Of a stretch of 64,000 bases of DNA, positions 49,081 to 60,538 are shown one piece after another. Every line of letters begins with the position of its first letter. Within the stretch, counting starts at the first letter, position 1. Both the position numbers and the translations under genes were made by a program. The notes under the pieces are model-generated. The model had not been told where the DNA came from. It saw only the letters and a list, made by a program, of their open reading frames with translations, and did not search any database. Where the stretch lies: assembly GCF_022374875.2 (NCBI RefSeq), contig NZ_CP092427.2, forward strand, positions 4,340,001 through 4,404,000, read 5' to 3'. This DNA is from Mycolicibacterium rufum. Lineage in GTDB: Bacteria; Actinomycetota; Actinomycetes; Mycobacteriales; Mycobacteriaceae.

Positions 49081-49890
49081 TCAGGTGTCGGTGAAGGTGG
49101 CGGCGCGGCGTTGCTGGAAGGCGCGGGTGCCCTCACGGAAATCGTTCGCGTCCAACAACATCAGCTGACCGACCTTCTCGCGCTCGAGCGCACCCTCGAG
49201 TTCGGTCAGCGTCGCGGCGTTGATGGCGTCCTTGGTCTTGCGCAGCGCGACGGCCGGTCCGCCGACCAGTCTCGCGATCACCGCGTCCACCTCGGCGTCG
49301 AAGTCGTCGGCCGGATACACCGCGCTGACCAGCCCCCAGGTGAACGCCTCGGCGGCCGGGATGCGCTCGGCCAGCAGCGCCATCCGCATCGCCCGGATAC
49401 GACCCACCGCGGCGGCGATCAGCGCCGAGGCGCCGCCGTCGGGCATCAGCCCGATCTTGGTGAAGGCGAGCATGAAAAACGCCTTCTCCGAGGCCAACAC
49501 GACATCGCAGGCCAGCGCGATGGATGCCCCGACGCCGGCCGCGGCGCCGTGCACCACCGCCACCGCGGGCTGAGGCAGGGCCACGATCGCGCGGATGCAC
49601 CGGTTCGCTGCGTCGAGCACCTCGGCCGGCGTGCCTGCCGCCCCGGGGTTCGCGTGGTCGGACTCGCTGATGCCGGCCCCCGACGAGAAGCCCCGGCCCG
49701 CCCCGCCGATCCGCACCACCCGGACCCGCGAATCCTGTGCGGCCCGCTCCAGCGTCTCGGCGAGCGTGCGCAGCATCGGCGCGGTCAAGGAGTTCAGGCT
49801 GTCGGGACGGTGCAGCGTCACCGTCAGCACGCCGCCGTCGAGGGTCACCCGGAGGTCGTCGATGCCGGTGTAGGACTCCGTCGTCGTCAT
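49081..49890 (-). CDS. Crotonase-family protein lacking hydratase glutamates (EchA-like)
   Basis: A 269-residue crotonase-fold protein. The oxyanion segments are GFSSGAGIS and GAAAGVGASIALA, but the two hydratase glutamates are replaced (Ser in ASIALA, Phe/Thr in LAFTKIG); an Asp in GLMPDGGAS is in the place used by isomerase-type members such as PaaG. Isomerisation or thioester chemistry is more likely than hydration. The position beside mcr matches the echA10/echA11 genes of M. tuberculosis. TAGGGT is 8 nt before the ATG. Confidence 0.87.
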   Translation of the reverse strand: MTTTESYTGIDDLRVTLDGGVLTVTLHRPDSLNSLTAPMLRTLAETLERAAQDSRVRVVRIGGAGRGFSSGAGISESDHANPGAAGTPAEVLDAANRCIRAIVALPQPAVAVVHGAAAGVGASIALACDVVLASEKAFFMLAFTKIGLMPDGGASALIAAAVGRIRAMRMALLAERIPAAEAFTWGLVSAVYPADDFDAEVDAVIARLVGGPAVALRKTKDAINAATLTELEGALEREKVGQLMLLDANDFREGTRAFQQRRAATFTDT

Positions 49891-49898
49891 AGTCTGGC

Positions 49899-49904
49899 AC
49901 CCTA
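49899..49904 (-). promoter_or_regulatory. candidate -10 (TAGGGT) for crotonase gene
   Basis: Minus-strand TAGGGT, 8 nt before the ATG at 49890. Confidence 0.4.
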
Positions 49905-49976
49905 GGTCGGGCGAGAAGGTTATACAAGTAAGCTATGTCGCGGCCGACGGGCGACGGAGACGAAGGGCGGTTGGAC

Positions 49977-51062
49977 ATGGCTGGACCTCTGCAGGGATTG
50001 CGCGTCGTGGAACTGGCCGGCATCGGCCCGGGCCCGCACGCCGCGATGATCCTGGGCGACCTCGGCGCCGACGTCGTGCGCGTCGAGCGTCCCGGCAAGG
50101 GAGGCGGTGCGCCGAGCCGGGATTACCTGCTGCGCAACCGGCGTTCGGTGGCGGCGAACCTCAAGGACCCCGACGACCAGAAGATGGTGCTCGGGCTGAT
50201 CGCCAAGGCCGACGTGCTGATCGAGGGCTTCCGGCCGGGTGTCACCGAGCGTCTGGGGCTCGGCCCGCAGGACTGCGCGGCGGTCAACGAGCGGTTGATC
50301 TACGCGCGGATGACCGGCTGGGGCCAGGACGGTCCGCGCGCCCAGCAGGCCGGTCACGACATCAACTACATCTCCCTCAACGGCACGCTGCACGCGATCG
50401 GTCGGGCCGGCGAGCGGCCGGTGCCCCCGCTCAACCTCGTCGGCGACTTCGGCGGCGGATCGATGTTCCTGCTGGTCGGAGTGCTCTCCGCGCTGTGGGA
50501 GCGGGAACGTTCCGGCAAAGGTCAGGTGGTCGACGCCGCGATGGTCGACGGCAGCAGTGTGCTCTCGACGATGATGTGGGCGTTTCGCGGCATGGGCATG
50601 TGGAGCGACGAGCGCGGCGTGAACATGCTCGACACCGGGGCGCCGTACTACGACACCTACACCTGCGCCGACGGCCGCCACGTCGCGGTCGGCGCGATCG
50701 AGCCGCAGTTCTACGCCGAGATGCTCGCGGGTCTGGGGCTGGCCGACGCCGACCTGCCCGACCAGAACGACATGAGCCGCTGGCCTGAGCTGCGGGCGCG
50801 GCTGACGGAGGCGTTCGCCGCCCACGACCGCGACCACTGGGCGAAGGTGTTCGCCGGCACCGACGCGTGCGTGACCCCGGTGCTCTCCTTCGCCGAGGTG
50901 GAGTCCGAACCGCACAACACCGAGCGCGACACCTTCTACCGCGAGAACGGCTACCTGTATCCGGCGCCCGCCCCGCGGTTTTCGCGCAGCGCGCCGGCCA
51001 CCCCCGCGGCACCCGGGGTGCCGGGCGCCGACACCGAAGCCGTTCTGAAGGACTGGGTTTAA
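49977..51062 (+). CDS. mcr: Alpha-methylacyl-CoA racemase
   Basis: A 361-residue family III CoA-transferase-fold enzyme, nearly identical in pattern to M. tuberculosis Mcr (Rv1143). It interconverts 2R and 2S methylacyl-CoA so that branched fatty acids and the sterol side chain can enter beta-oxidation. Catalytic residues are visible: His127 (QAGHDIN), Asp157 (VGDFGGG) and the Glu of GAIEPQF. The ATG at 49977 gives the usual [22 protein letters not shown] start; an ATG at 49935 would add 14 residues. Downstream are an SDR and a nitronate monooxygenase in the same direction. Confidence 0.95.
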   Translation: MAGPLQGLRVVELAGIGPGPHAAMILGDLGADVVRVERPGKGGGAPSRDYLLRNRRSVAANLKDPDDQKMVLGLIAKADVLIEGFRPGVTERLGLGPQDCAAVNERLIYARMTGWGQDGPRAQQAGHDINYISLNGTLHAIGRAGERPVPPLNLVGDFGGGSMFLLVGVLSALWERERSGKGQVVDAAMVDGSSVLSTMMWAFRGMGMWSDERGVNMLDTGAPYYDTYTCADGRHVAVGAIEPQFYAEMLAGLGLADADLPDQNDMSRWPELRARLTEAFAAHDRDHWAKVFAGTDACVTPVLSFAEVESEPHNTERDTFYRENGYLYPAPAPRFSRSAPATPAAPGVPGADTEAVLKDWV

Positions 51063-51086
51063 CCAACAGAAGAAGGGAACCGATCT

Positions 51087-52857
<1,771 letters not shown>

Positions 52858-52869
52858 TACGCGGGCGAG

Positions 52870-52902
52870 AAGAGCGCGCGTCCGGTTCGGGCGCGCGCTC
52901 TT
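52870..52902. terminator. bidirectional hairpin terminator
   Basis: AAGAGCGCGCG (52870-52880) and its complement CGCGCGCTCTT (52892-52902), loop of 11, followed by T. It separates the convergent nitronate monooxygenase and small hypothetical genes. Confidence 0.8.
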
Positions 52903-52904
52903 TG

Positions 52905-53099
52905 TCACACTGCGGTGGGCAGGGTCTGCTCGTCGTCGAGCTGTTCCGACGTCAGCCCCTCGACGAGGACATCGCCGTGGTAGAGGGCGTCGAAATCAAC
53001 CTTGATGACATCAGCACTGGTGTCGTCGATCCACATGTACTGAACAGTAACCACGAGCTCTAAGGAATCTTTGAGTCTCGATTCGGAAAACTGTGGCAA
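52905..53099 (-). CDS. Small acidic hypothetical protein
   Basis: Up to 64 residues with an acidic C-terminal half (MWIDDTSADVIKVDFDALYHGDVLVEGLTSEQLDDEQ). The start is uncertain: TTG at 53099, or ATG at 53036 giving 43 residues. No family was recognised. The surrounding 110 bases are clearly AT-richer than the region average. The terminator directly after its stop supports a real transcript. Confidence 0.45.
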   Translation of the reverse strand: MPQFSESRLKDSLELVVTVQYMWIDDTSADVIKVDFDALYHGDVLVEGLTSEQLDDEQTLPTAV

Positions 53100-53102
53100 T
53101 TC

Positions 53103-53678
53103 TTACCGCTGGGTAGGGTCGGCCGCGGGCGGGGGCGTGAGGTGGATCGGGTTCACGCCGTAGAGCGCCACCCAGGTGACGACGGCTGCGACCACCGCCA
53201 GCACCAACAGCGCCACCTTCAACCGTGGTGACCAGCGCAGACGGTCGCCGAGGCGGGTGTCGACCGCGTAGCGGCCCGGACCGGTGAACAGCAGAGCCGC
53301 CGCTCCGACACCCAACAGGAACGGGACGTTGAACGGCTCGGACCAGAACGCCGTCGCCGAGACGTTCACCGCCCACGCGCACAGCATGGCGCTGAGAACC
53401 GCGCAGGCGCCCAACGGGGTGAGGGCGCCGAGCAGGAGCGCGACGGCACCGAGTGTCTCGGCGCCGGTGACCATCGCGGCCGCCAGCGTGGGCAGCCGCC
53501 ATCCGGCCTCGGTCATGAACCCGACCGTCGCCGGGAAATCGAACGCTTTGATCAGGCCCGCCTGCAGGACCGCGGCGCCGATGCCGAGGCGCAGGATCAG
53601 CAGGCCGACCGCCATGGTCGTGTCCACCGGCGACGGGGCGGTGTCGGTCACCGACGGGCGCGTGAGTTCGTGGGTCAT
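53103..53678 (-). CDS. DoxX-like membrane protein
   Basis: A 191-residue membrane protein with four DoxX-type helices (GLLILRLGIGAAVLQAGLIKAFDFPATVGFM, MVTGAETLGAVALLLGALTPLGA and others) and a fifth C-terminal helix (LKVALLVLAVVAAVVTWVALYG). Only distantly like the DoxX protein at 35.4 kb. Function is unknown; DoxX proteins may handle quinone- or redox-linked chemistry. GGGAG lies 9 nt before the ATG at 53678. It is divergent from mmpL13. Confidence 0.82.
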   Translation of the reverse strand: MTHELTRPSVTDTAPSPVDTTMAVGLLILRLGIGAAVLQAGLIKAFDFPATVGFMTEAGWRLPTLAAAMVTGAETLGAVALLLGALTPLGACAVLSAMLCAWAVNVSATAFWSEPFNVPFLLGVGAAALLFTGPGRYAVDTRLGDRLRWSPRLKVALLVLAVVAAVVTWVALYGVNPIHLTPPPAADPTQR

Positions 53679-53773
53679 GACGGGTGGACTCCCGGTTCGG
53701 ACAAATGTCATCGGGACCATTGACCGCCCAGGTTACCGCTGATAACTTAGCGCCGATATCCCAGGAGGCGCCG

Positions 53774-56023
53774 ATGCTGCAGCGAATCGCACGGCTGGCC
53801 ATCGCGGCGCCGCGCCGCATCCTCGTCACCGCCCTGCTCGTCATGGTCGCCTGCGGCATCTTCGGCATCCCCGTCGTCCAACACCTGTCGGCCGGGGGTT
53901 TCCAGGATCCGACCGCGGAGTCGGCGCGCGCCTCGCGGGTGCTCATCGACACCTTCGGCCAGGGCGACATGGACCTGCTCATCAGCCTGCGTGCCGACGC
54001 CGGGATGAACGCCGCGCGGGCGGTCGCCACCGACATCGAGTCCCGCCTGGCGGAGTCGCCGTACGTCGGTGAGGTCACATCGGCCTGGACGGCACCGCCG
54101 TCGGCGGCGTCGGCGTTGATCAGCGAGGACGGCAAAACCGGTCTGATCGTCGCCGGCATCACCGGCGGCGAGACCGCCGCCCAGCGGCACGCCGAGGAAC
54201 TCACCTACGCGCTGGTCTACGACCGCGACGGTGTCACCGTGCGCGCCGGCGGTGTGGCGATGACCTACGTGCAGATCAACAGCCAGACCGAGAAGGATCT
54301 CCTGCTGATGGAATCCATCGCGGTTCCGCTGAGCTTCGTCGTGCTGGTGTGGGTGTTCGGCGGGCTGCTGGCCGCGGCGCTGCCGGTGGCGGTCGGCGGC
54401 TTCGCGATCCTCGGGTCGATGGCGGTGCTGCGCGGGGTCACCCTGGTCACCGATGTGTCGATCTTCGCGCTGAACCTGTCGATCGCGCTGGGGCTCGCGC
54501 TGGCGATCGACTACACGCTGCTGATCATCAGCCGCTACCGCGACGAGCTGGCCGGCGGCGCCGACCGGGATCGGGCACTGGTGCGCACGATGACGACGGC
54601 CGGTCGCACGGTGCTGTTCTCGGCGTTGACGGTGGCGCTGTCGATGATCGCGATGGTCGTCTTCCCGATGTACTTCCTGAAGTCGTTCGCGTACGCCGGC
54701 ATTGCCGTCGTCGCGTTCGCCGCACTGGCCGCGATCGTGGTCGCGCCCGCGGCGATCGTCCTGGCCGGGGACCGGCTCGACGCGTTCGACGTGCGCAGGC
54801 TCGTGCGCCGGCTGCGCGGCAGGCCCGAGCCCGCGCCGGTGCCGGTCGAGCGGATGTTCTGGTACCGGTCGACGAAATACGTTCAGCGCCGAGCGGTTCC
54901 GATCGGCGTGGTCGTCGTCGCGGTGCTCGTGCTGCTCGGCCTGCCGTTCCTGGGCGCCACCTGGGGCTTCCCCGACGACCGCGTGCTGCCGCCGTCGGCG
55001 TCGGCCCGCCAGGTCGGCGACGACATGCGCGAGAACTTCGCGGTCGACTCGTCGGCCAACGTCACCGTCGTGCTGCCCGACGCCCGCGGCCTCAGCCCGG
55101 CCGCGTTGGACGGCTACGCCGCCGAGCTGTCGCGCGTCGCTGACGTCTCCACCGTCTCCGCGCCCGGGGGCACATTCGTCGACGGTGCGAAAGTGGGTCC
55201 GCCGTCGGCGGCGACCGGGGCGGCCGACGGCAAGGCCTTCCTCACCGTCGGCAGCACTGCGGCGTTGTTCACCGACGCCTCGGAAACCCAGCTCGACCGG
55301 CTGCACGCCGTCGCGCCGCCCGGTGGACGGGAGGCGATGCTGACCGGCCTGGCGCAGATCAACCGCGACAGTGCCGACTCGATCACCTCCCGGCTGCCGA
55401 CCGTGCTCGGGATCATCGCGGCCATCACGTTCGTGCTGCTGTTCTTGCTCACCGGCAGCGTGGTGCTGCCGCTGAAAGCGTTGGTGCTCAACGTGTTGTC
55501 GTTGACCGCGGCGTTCGGCGCACTGGTGTGGATCTTCCAGGACGGTCATCTGGGGGCGCTGGGCACGACACCGACCGGCACCCTGGTCGCCAACATGCCG
55601 GTGCTGCTGTTCTGCATCGCGTTCGGGCTGTCGATGGACTACGAGGTGTTCCTGGTCTCCCGGATCCGGGAGTTCTGGCTGGCGTCGGACCGCAGCGCGG
55701 CCGCCAACGACGAGAGCGTGGCGCTCGGCCTGGCCCGCACCGGCCGGGTGGTGACCGCCGCGGCCCTGCTGATGTCGATCTCGTTCGCGGCGCTGATCGC
55801 CGCCCAGGTCGCGTTCATGCGGATGTTCGGTGTGGGCCTCACCCTGGCCATCCTCGCCGACGCCACCCTGGTCCGGATGCTGCTGGTGCCGGCTTTCATG
55901 CACGTGATGGGACGGTGGAACTGGTGGGCGCCGGCGCCGCTGGCTCGACTGCACGAGCGGATCGGGCTGAGCGAGGGCGGGGACCAGACGCCCGCACCGC
56001 AGCCGGTGGGTGGGCAGCGGTGA
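53774..56023 (+). CDS. mmpL13: MmpL-family RND lipid transporter MmpL13 (intact)
   Basis: A 749-residue RND-superfamily exporter with about 11-12 helices in two MMPL halves. Both proton-relay Asp-Tyr pairs are present (LALAIDYTLLIISRYRDE and FGLSMDYEVFLVSRIREFW). The small first periplasmic loop and short C-terminus fit the MmpL11/MmpL13 type rather than MmpL3. In M. tuberculosis the gene is split into mmpL13a and mmpL13b; here it is one frame. AGGAGG is 5 nt before the ATG. The stop overlaps a TetR start (GTGA). Confidence 0.93.
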   Translation: MLQRIARLAIAAPRRILVTALLVMVACGIFGIPVVQHLSAGGFQDPTAESARASRVLIDTFGQGDMDLLISLRADAGMNAARAVATDIESRLAESPYVGEVTSAWTAPPSAASALISEDGKTGLIVAGITGGETAAQRHAEELTYALVYDRDGVTVRAGGVAMTYVQINSQTEKDLLLMESIAVPLSFVVLVWVFGGLLAAALPVAVGGFAILGSMAVLRGVTLVTDVSIFALNLSIALGLALAIDYTLLIISRYRDELAGGADRDRALVRTMTTAGRTVLFSALTVALSMIAMVVFPMYFLKSFAYAGIAVVAFAALAAIVVAPAAIVLAGDRLDAFDVRRLVRRLRGRPEPAPVPVERMFWYRSTKYVQRRAVPIGVVVVAVLVLLGLPFLGATWGFPDDRVLPPSASARQVGDDMRENFAVDSSANVTVVLPDARGLSPAALDGYAAELSRVADVSTVSAPGGTFVDGAKVGPPSAATGAADGKAFLTVGSTAALFTDASETQLDRLHAVAPPGGREAMLTGLAQINRDSADSITSRLPTVLGIIAAITFVLLFLLTGSVVLPLKALVLNVLSLTAAFGALVWIFQDGHLGALGTTPTGTLVANMPVLLFCIAFGLSMDYEVFLVSRIREFWLASDRSAAANDESVALGLARTGRVVTAAALLMSISFAALIAAQVAFMRMFGVGLTLAILADATLVRMLLVPAFMHVMGRWNWWAPAPLARLHERIGLSEGGDQTPAPQPVGGQR

Positions 56024-56718
56024 GCACACCGCCGCTGCGCCGTCGCCGCGCCCCGCGCGGTTCGGGGGAGCAGCTGCGCGACGAGATCCTGGACGCCGCG
56101 ACCGGACTGCTGCTCGAGACCGGCGATGCGAAGGCGGTGTCGATCAGAGCCGTTGCCCAGCGGGTCGGCGTCACCCCGCCGTCGATCTACTTGCACTTCG
56201 CCGACAAGGACGCGCTGCTCGACGCGGTGTGTGTGCGGTACTTCGAAAAGCTCGATGACGAGATGCAGGAGGTCGCCGCGGTGGCCGGCACGTCGCCGGT
56301 CGACGTGCTGCGCGCCCAGGGCCTGGCCTACGTCCGGTTCGCGCTGAAAACCCCTGAGCTGTACCGCATCGCGACCATGGGACAGGGGCAACCCGGCAGC
56401 GACGTCGACGTGACGCTGAACAGCTCGGCGTTCGCGCACATGCGCGCCGCGGTGCAGGCGCTGATCGACGAGGGCACCTACCCGCCCGGTGACCCCACCA
56501 CGTTGGCGCTCGAACTGTGGACCGCGGCGCACGGCGTGGCGGCGCTGCTGATGTCCCGCCCGTACCTGCCGTGGGGCGACGCCGAGGAGTTCGCGGGTCG
56601 GGTGCTGCGCGCGGTCTGCTGCGGACAGATGGTGGCCGGCGCGATCGGCCCCGAAGAACCGCCACGCGAGACCGTGGCCTGGCTGAGAGAGGTCGTCGAT
56701 GACCGAAGGCGTCGATAA
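56020..56718 (+). CDS. TetR-family transcriptional regulator
   Basis: A 232-residue regulator with helix-turn-helix VSIRAVAQRVGVTPPSIYLHFADKDALL and a C-terminal domain containing the WTAAHGVAALLM (WHG) block, as in the TetR at 33.2 kb. The GTG overlaps the mmpL13 stop, so it is co-translated with the transporter and probably autoregulates that operon. Its last 20 bases overlap the methyltransferase gene. Confidence 0.88.
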   Translation: MSTPPLRRRRAPRGSGEQLRDEILDAATGLLLETGDAKAVSIRAVAQRVGVTPPSIYLHFADKDALLDAVCVRYFEKLDDEMQEVAAVAGTSPVDVLRAQGLAYVRFALKTPELYRIATMGQGQPGSDVDVTLNSSAFAHMRAAVQALIDEGTYPPGDPTTLALELWTAAHGVAALLMSRPYLPWGDAEEFAGRVLRAVCCGQMVAGAIGPEEPPRETVAWLREVVDDRRRR

Positions 56719-57334
56719 TCCGTTCTTCGCGCGGGTGTGGACCGCGATGTCGGCGCGGGAGCCGGAGTCGCTGCGGCGGTTGCGCCGCGAGAACCTCGCC
56801 GGTCTGACCGGCCGCGTGCTCGAGGTCGGCGCGGGCACCGGCACCAACTTCGCGCTCTACCCGGCCACCGTGACCGAGGTGGTCGCCGTCGAACCCGAAC
56901 GCAGGCTCGCCGCGCTGGCCGCGCGGGCGGCCGCCGACGCGGCGGTGCCCGTCACGCTGACCGCCGACACGGTGGAGCGGTTCGACGACGGCGAGCCGTT
57001 CGACGCCGTGGTGTGCTCGCTGGTGCTGTGCTCGGTCGAGGATCCCGATGCCGTTGCCGCGCAATTGTATTCGGCGCTGCGGCCGGGCGGGGAGCTGCGC
57101 TACCTCGAGCACGTGGCCGGCACCGGCGCGCGGGCCCGGCTGCAGCGCGTCGCGGACGCGACGGTGTGGCCGCGGCTGGCGGGCAACTGCCACACCCACC
57201 GTCACACCGAGCAGACGCTCCGCGCCGCGGGGTTCCGGGTGCAGGGACGCCGGGAGTGGACGATGCCGCGGTGGGTGCCCCTGCCCGTAGCGGAGTTCGC
57301 GATCGGGCGGGCGGTGAAGCCGGCCGGGTCCTAG
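56699..57334 (+). CDS. SAM-dependent methyltransferase (Rv1147-like)
   Basis: A 211-residue class I methyltransferase: motif [13 protein letters not shown], acidic residue VVAVEPERR, and [19 protein letters not shown]. The ending with [18 protein letters not shown] resembles phosphatidylethanolamine/phospholipid-type and UbiE-like enzymes of the METTL7 kind. Place and pattern match Rv1147. The ATG lies within the TetR gene (20-base overlap), and the stop overlaps the convergent sirtuin stop. Confidence 0.88.
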   Translation: MTEGVDNPFFARVWTAMSAREPESLRRLRRENLAGLTGRVLEVGAGTGTNFALYPATVTEVVAVEPERRLAALAARAAADAAVPVTLTADTVERFDDGEPFDAVVCSLVLCSVEDPDAVAAQLYSALRPGGELRYLEHVAGTGARARLQRVADATVWPRLAGNCHTHRHTEQTLRAAGFRVQGRREWTMPRWVPLPVAEFAIGRAVKPAGS

Positions 57335-58044
57335 CCGATCAGGGCGGGCAGCCGCTGCAGCAGCCCGGGCAGCGCCGCGCCGGCCTTCTCGCGCAGGCTC
57401 ACCGTCGCGGTGCTCGTCAGCGGTGTCGGCTCGGGGTTGACCTCGATCACCGGGGTGCCGCTGGCCACCGCCAGCTCGGGCAGTCCCGCCGCCGGGTAGA
57501 CCACCGAGCTGGTGCCGACGACCACGACGACGTCGGCGTTGATCACCGCGTCCACCGACTGCTGCCACGCCCGGTCGGGCAGGGACTCGCCGAACCACAC
57601 CACGTTCGGGCGGACCAGTCCGCCGCACACGCACCGCGGCGGATCCACCGATTCCACCGGCTCGGGCATCGCGGGCACCTCGCCCAGGTACGCGGCTCCG
57701 CAACGGTCGCAATGGAATTCGAAGAGGCTGCCGTGCACGTGATAGACCTGGTTGCTGCCGGCGCGCTCGTGCAGGTTGTCCACGTTCTGGGTCACCACGT
57801 GCACGTCGGCGTAGTCCTCCCACGCCGCGACGGCCCGGTGGGCGTTGTTCGGGTCGACCGCGCCCATCATGTGGTGGCGCCACAGATACCACGCCCACAC
57901 CCGGTCGGGGTGCGCGCGCCAACCGTCGGCGCTGGAGATCTCATACGGGTCGACCTCGGCCCACAGCCCCGTCTCGACGTCACGGAACGTCGGCACCCCG
58001 CTCTCGGCCGAGATCCCGGCGCCGCTGAATACCGTCACCTGCAC
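57331..58044 (-). CDS. cobB: NAD-dependent protein deacylase (sirtuin, CobB type)
   Basis: A 237-residue class III sirtuin: NAD motif [29 protein letters not shown], catalytic His in HVHGSL, and four zinc Cys (CDRCG and CVCGG). Tyr and Arg in the substrate loop ([26 protein letters not shown]) are the residues that let SIRT5/CobB-type enzymes remove succinyl as well as acetyl groups. It matches Rv1151c. The GTG at 58044 has TAGTTT 6 nt upstream. Confidence 0.94.
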   Translation of the reverse strand: MQVTVFSGAGISAESGVPTFRDVETGLWAEVDPYEISSADGWRAHPDRVWAWYLWRHHMMGAVDPNNAHRAVAAWEDYADVHVVTQNVDNLHERAGSNQVYHVHGSLFEFHCDRCGAAYLGEVPAMPEPVESVDPPRCVCGGLVRPNVVWFGESLPDRAWQQSVDAVINADVVVVVGTSSVVYPAAGLPELAVASGTPVIEVNPEPTPLTSTATVSLREKAGAALPGLLQRLPALIG

Positions 58045-58050
58045 CCCACC

Positions 58051-58056
58051 AAACTA
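58051..58056 (-). promoter_or_regulatory. candidate -10 (TAGTTT), leaderless start of sirtuin
   Basis: Minus-strand TAGTTT, 6 nt before the GTG at 58044. Confidence 0.5.
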
Positions 58057-58080
58057 GCGGCTGTGGGTGATACTGGGCAC

Positions 58081-58446
58081 GTGGCCGAGTTGGGGGATTG
58101 GGTACGCGTCGATCCACACGCTGCCAGGCCGCTGTTCGACCAGCTCAGAACGCAGATCATCGCCGGCATCCGGGACGGGCAGTTGACCCCGGGCACCCGG
58201 CTGCCCACGGTCCGCGAACTGGCTGGTCAGATCAACCTGGCAGTGAACACCGTGGCGCGCGCGTACCGGGAACTGGAAGCAGCGGGGATCCTGGAGACGC
58301 GGGGCCGGTTCGGCACCTTCGTCGCACGCTCGGACCCCGCCGACACCGCGATGGCGACCGCCGCGCACACCTACGTGTCGACGGCCAAGGCGCTCGGGGT
58401 CGGCAAGGGGCAGGCGATGCGCTACGTGGAGGCCGCGTTCGGCTGA
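58081..58446 (+). CDS. Short GntR-family regulator (YtrA-like)
   Basis: A 121-residue regulator with the winged helix [55 protein letters not shown] and a short C-terminal helix, the YtrA subfamily size (Rv1152 has the same length). YtrA-type proteins dimerise through the tail and often control ABC transporters. GTG 58081 is preferred; GTG 58063 would add six residues. It is divergent from the sirtuin gene and 1 base from the convergent methyltransferase stop. Confidence 0.88.
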   Translation: MAELGDWVRVDPHAARPLFDQLRTQIIAGIRDGQLTPGTRLPTVRELAGQINLAVNTVARAYRELEAAGILETRGRFGTFVARSDPADTAMATAAHTYVSTAKALGVGKGQAMRYVEAAFG

Positions 58447-58447
58447 C

Positions 58448-59272
58448 TCAGCCGAACTCCAGCAAGATCGTCAGCGGTCGCAGCGGGTCCAGCAGCGGGA
58501 TGCGCTGCCAGGTCCACATCACGGCGTTGAGCACGCTGCCGCGGGCCGGTTCCGCGGGCAGATCGTGCACCGCACGCACGCCGGGAACGGTGTTGACCAG
58601 GTCGGCCGCCTCGGCGACCGTCAACGAGAACGGCATCGGCGGCACCCGGTAGCGCAGCGAGGTCCGCATGCCCCGCCGGGTCAGCGCAGCGAACGCCGAG
58701 GGTGCCAGGTCGAACATCATCTGCCCGCCGGGGAAGCGCGCGGCGCAGGCGGTGATCAGCGACATCGCCTCCTCGGGTTGCAGGTACATCAGCAGCCCCT
58801 CGGCGGTGATGAACACGCCGTGCTGCGGATCCACCCGGTCCATCCAGCTGAAGTCCAGCGCCGACTGCGCACACATCTCGACGCGGTCGGACTCCGGCAG
58901 CAGCCGGCGGCGCAGGTCGATCATCGGCGGCAGGTCCACGCTGAGCCACCGGAAATCGTGGCCCACGTCGGCGGCGTCGAGTCGGTGGAAACTGGTCTGC
59001 AGCCCCTCGGCGAGCGCGACCACGGTCGCCTTCGGGTGGTCGAGCAGATAGCGCCGGGTGTGCTTGTCGAACAGCTTGGCCCGCAACGCCATATCCTGCC
59101 TGCGGGTGAAGCCGAACTTCGCGAAGTCGAAGTCGATGGAGTCCACGAGGTGGATCGCCATCGGATCGTCGATGATCGCATCGGGACGGCGCGCCTCGCC
59201 GGCGCGCACGACCAGCGTCATCAACGCCGTCTCCGACACCCCGGTCAGGTCGGCGGTGTGTTTGCTCGTCAT
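58448..59272 (-). CDS. omt: LCM-family O-methyltransferase (Omt)
   Basis: A 274-residue methyltransferase of the leucine carboxyl methyltransferase/TcmP-like group: start LTGVSETALMTLVVRAGEARRPDAIIDDPMA, SAM region TVVALAEGLQTSFHRLD, and WLSVDLPPMIDLRR, then FITAEGLLMYLQPEEA. Matches omt (Rv1153c). The substrate is unknown, perhaps a polyketide or carboxylic acid. GAGAGGA precedes the ATG at 59272. Confidence 0.9.
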   Translation of the reverse strand: MTSKHTADLTGVSETALMTLVVRAGEARRPDAIIDDPMAIHLVDSIDFDFAKFGFTRRQDMALRAKLFDKHTRRYLLDHPKATVVALAEGLQTSFHRLDAADVGHDFRWLSVDLPPMIDLRRRLLPESDRVEMCAQSALDFSWMDRVDPQHGVFITAEGLLMYLQPEEAMSLITACAARFPGGQMMFDLAPSAFAALTRRGMRTSLRYRVPPMPFSLTVAEAADLVNTVPGVRAVHDLPAEPARGSVLNAVMWTWQRIPLLDPLRPLTILLEFG

Positions 59273-59288
59273 CGGTGTCCTCTCGTCG

Positions 59289-59807
59289 TCAGCGCCGCAG
59301 GAGTTTGTCGATGGTGCGCAGATTGCGGGTGGTGGTCGACGACTTGTAGCGCTTCTTGCCCATCGTCTTGCCGATCGCGCTGTCGAGTGTGCTCGCTCGC
59401 GGCACCTGCCAGTACAGCACCCCTTCGCCTGCGGCGATCACCTCGCCGGGGCCGGCCTCGAGGGCGGCCAGTTCGCGCAGGACGTCGTCATCGCTGACGA
59501 ACGTGATGTAGGAGTGGTGGCCGTCCACCTCGCGCTCGAACGGATAGCCGGCGGAGATGTCGGCCAGCGTGTCCACGTCGTAGACGAGAACCCAGGCCTC
59601 GTAACCGAATTCGTCACGCAACGCCTTCTCGGCTTTGGTGCGGACTCCTGCGGCGCCCGCCGCGCTGGTCAGCAGCACGTTGCCGCTCGCCAGCACCGTC
59701 GTGACGTCGCCGAAGCCCGCGTCCTCGAGTGCCTTCGCGACGGCGGACATCTTCAGGGTCACGCCGCCCACGTTGACGCCGCGCAGGAACGCGGCATACC
59801 GCGTCAC
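59289..59807 (-). CDS. DUF1697 protein
   Basis: A 172-residue protein beginning RYAAFLRGVNVGG, the DUF1697 hallmark, with LASGNVLLTS and a basic C-terminus (GKKRYKSSTTTRNLRTIDKLL). Function is unknown for the family. The GTG at 59807 puts the motif at the N-terminus as in other members; the open frame further upstream lacks family features. It is 16 bases upstream of omt, and matches the Rv1154c position. Confidence 0.87.
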   Translation of the reverse strand: MTRYAAFLRGVNVGGVTLKMSAVAKALEDAGFGDVTTVLASGNVLLTSAAGAAGVRTKAEKALRDEFGYEAWVLVYDVDTLADISAGYPFEREVDGHHSYITFVSDDDVLRELAALEAGPGEVIAAGEGVLYWQVPRASTLDSAIGKTMGKKRYKSSTTTRNLRTIDKLLRR

Positions 59808-59871
59808 CGCGCACCCCGGGGAAGTGTCGATCGGCCCACCTGTTCGATCATCCCACTCCGCGAGACCGACG

Positions 59872-60327
<456 letters not shown>

Positions 60328-60333
60328 GCGGGC

Positions 60334-60339
60334 TACGCT
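60334..60339 (+). promoter_or_regulatory. candidate -10 (TACGCT), leaderless start
   Basis: TACGCT, 7 nt before the ATG at 60347 of the DUF5302 gene. Confidence 0.5.
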
Positions 60340-60346
60340 GACGGCC

Positions 60347-60538
60347 ATGGCAGCCAAGGAGTCGGCAGAGTCGTCCGGAGCGCCGGAGGACGAGAACAAG
60401 CGCAGGTTCCGCGAAGCGCTGGAGCGCAAGAAGGCGCAGGCGGCGGGCGGTGCGGCGCACCGTGACGGCGGCGCCAAGCAGCCGCGCGCCCACGGCCCGG
60501 TCGAGAACCGGCGCGAATTCCGCCGCAAGAGCGGCTAG
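60347..60538 (+). CDS. DUF5302 small basic protein
   Basis: A 63-residue charged protein, Lys/Arg/Glu/Ala-rich (NKRRFREALERKKAQ, RRKSG at the end), recognised as the small actinobacterial DUF5302 family; function unknown. There is no hydrophobic segment. It has its own leaderless promoter 7 bases after the Rv1155-like stop. Its stop overlaps the convergent MFS stop. Confidence 0.8.
   Translation: MAAKESAESSGAPEDENKRRFREALERKKAQAAGGAAHRDGGAKQPRAHGPVENRREFRRKSG

Noticed and set aside
58063..58080. Leaderless -10 (GATACT) for the GntR gene
   Set aside because: The first base is G, so it does not fit TANNNT, and two GTG starts compete; not listed as a promoter.
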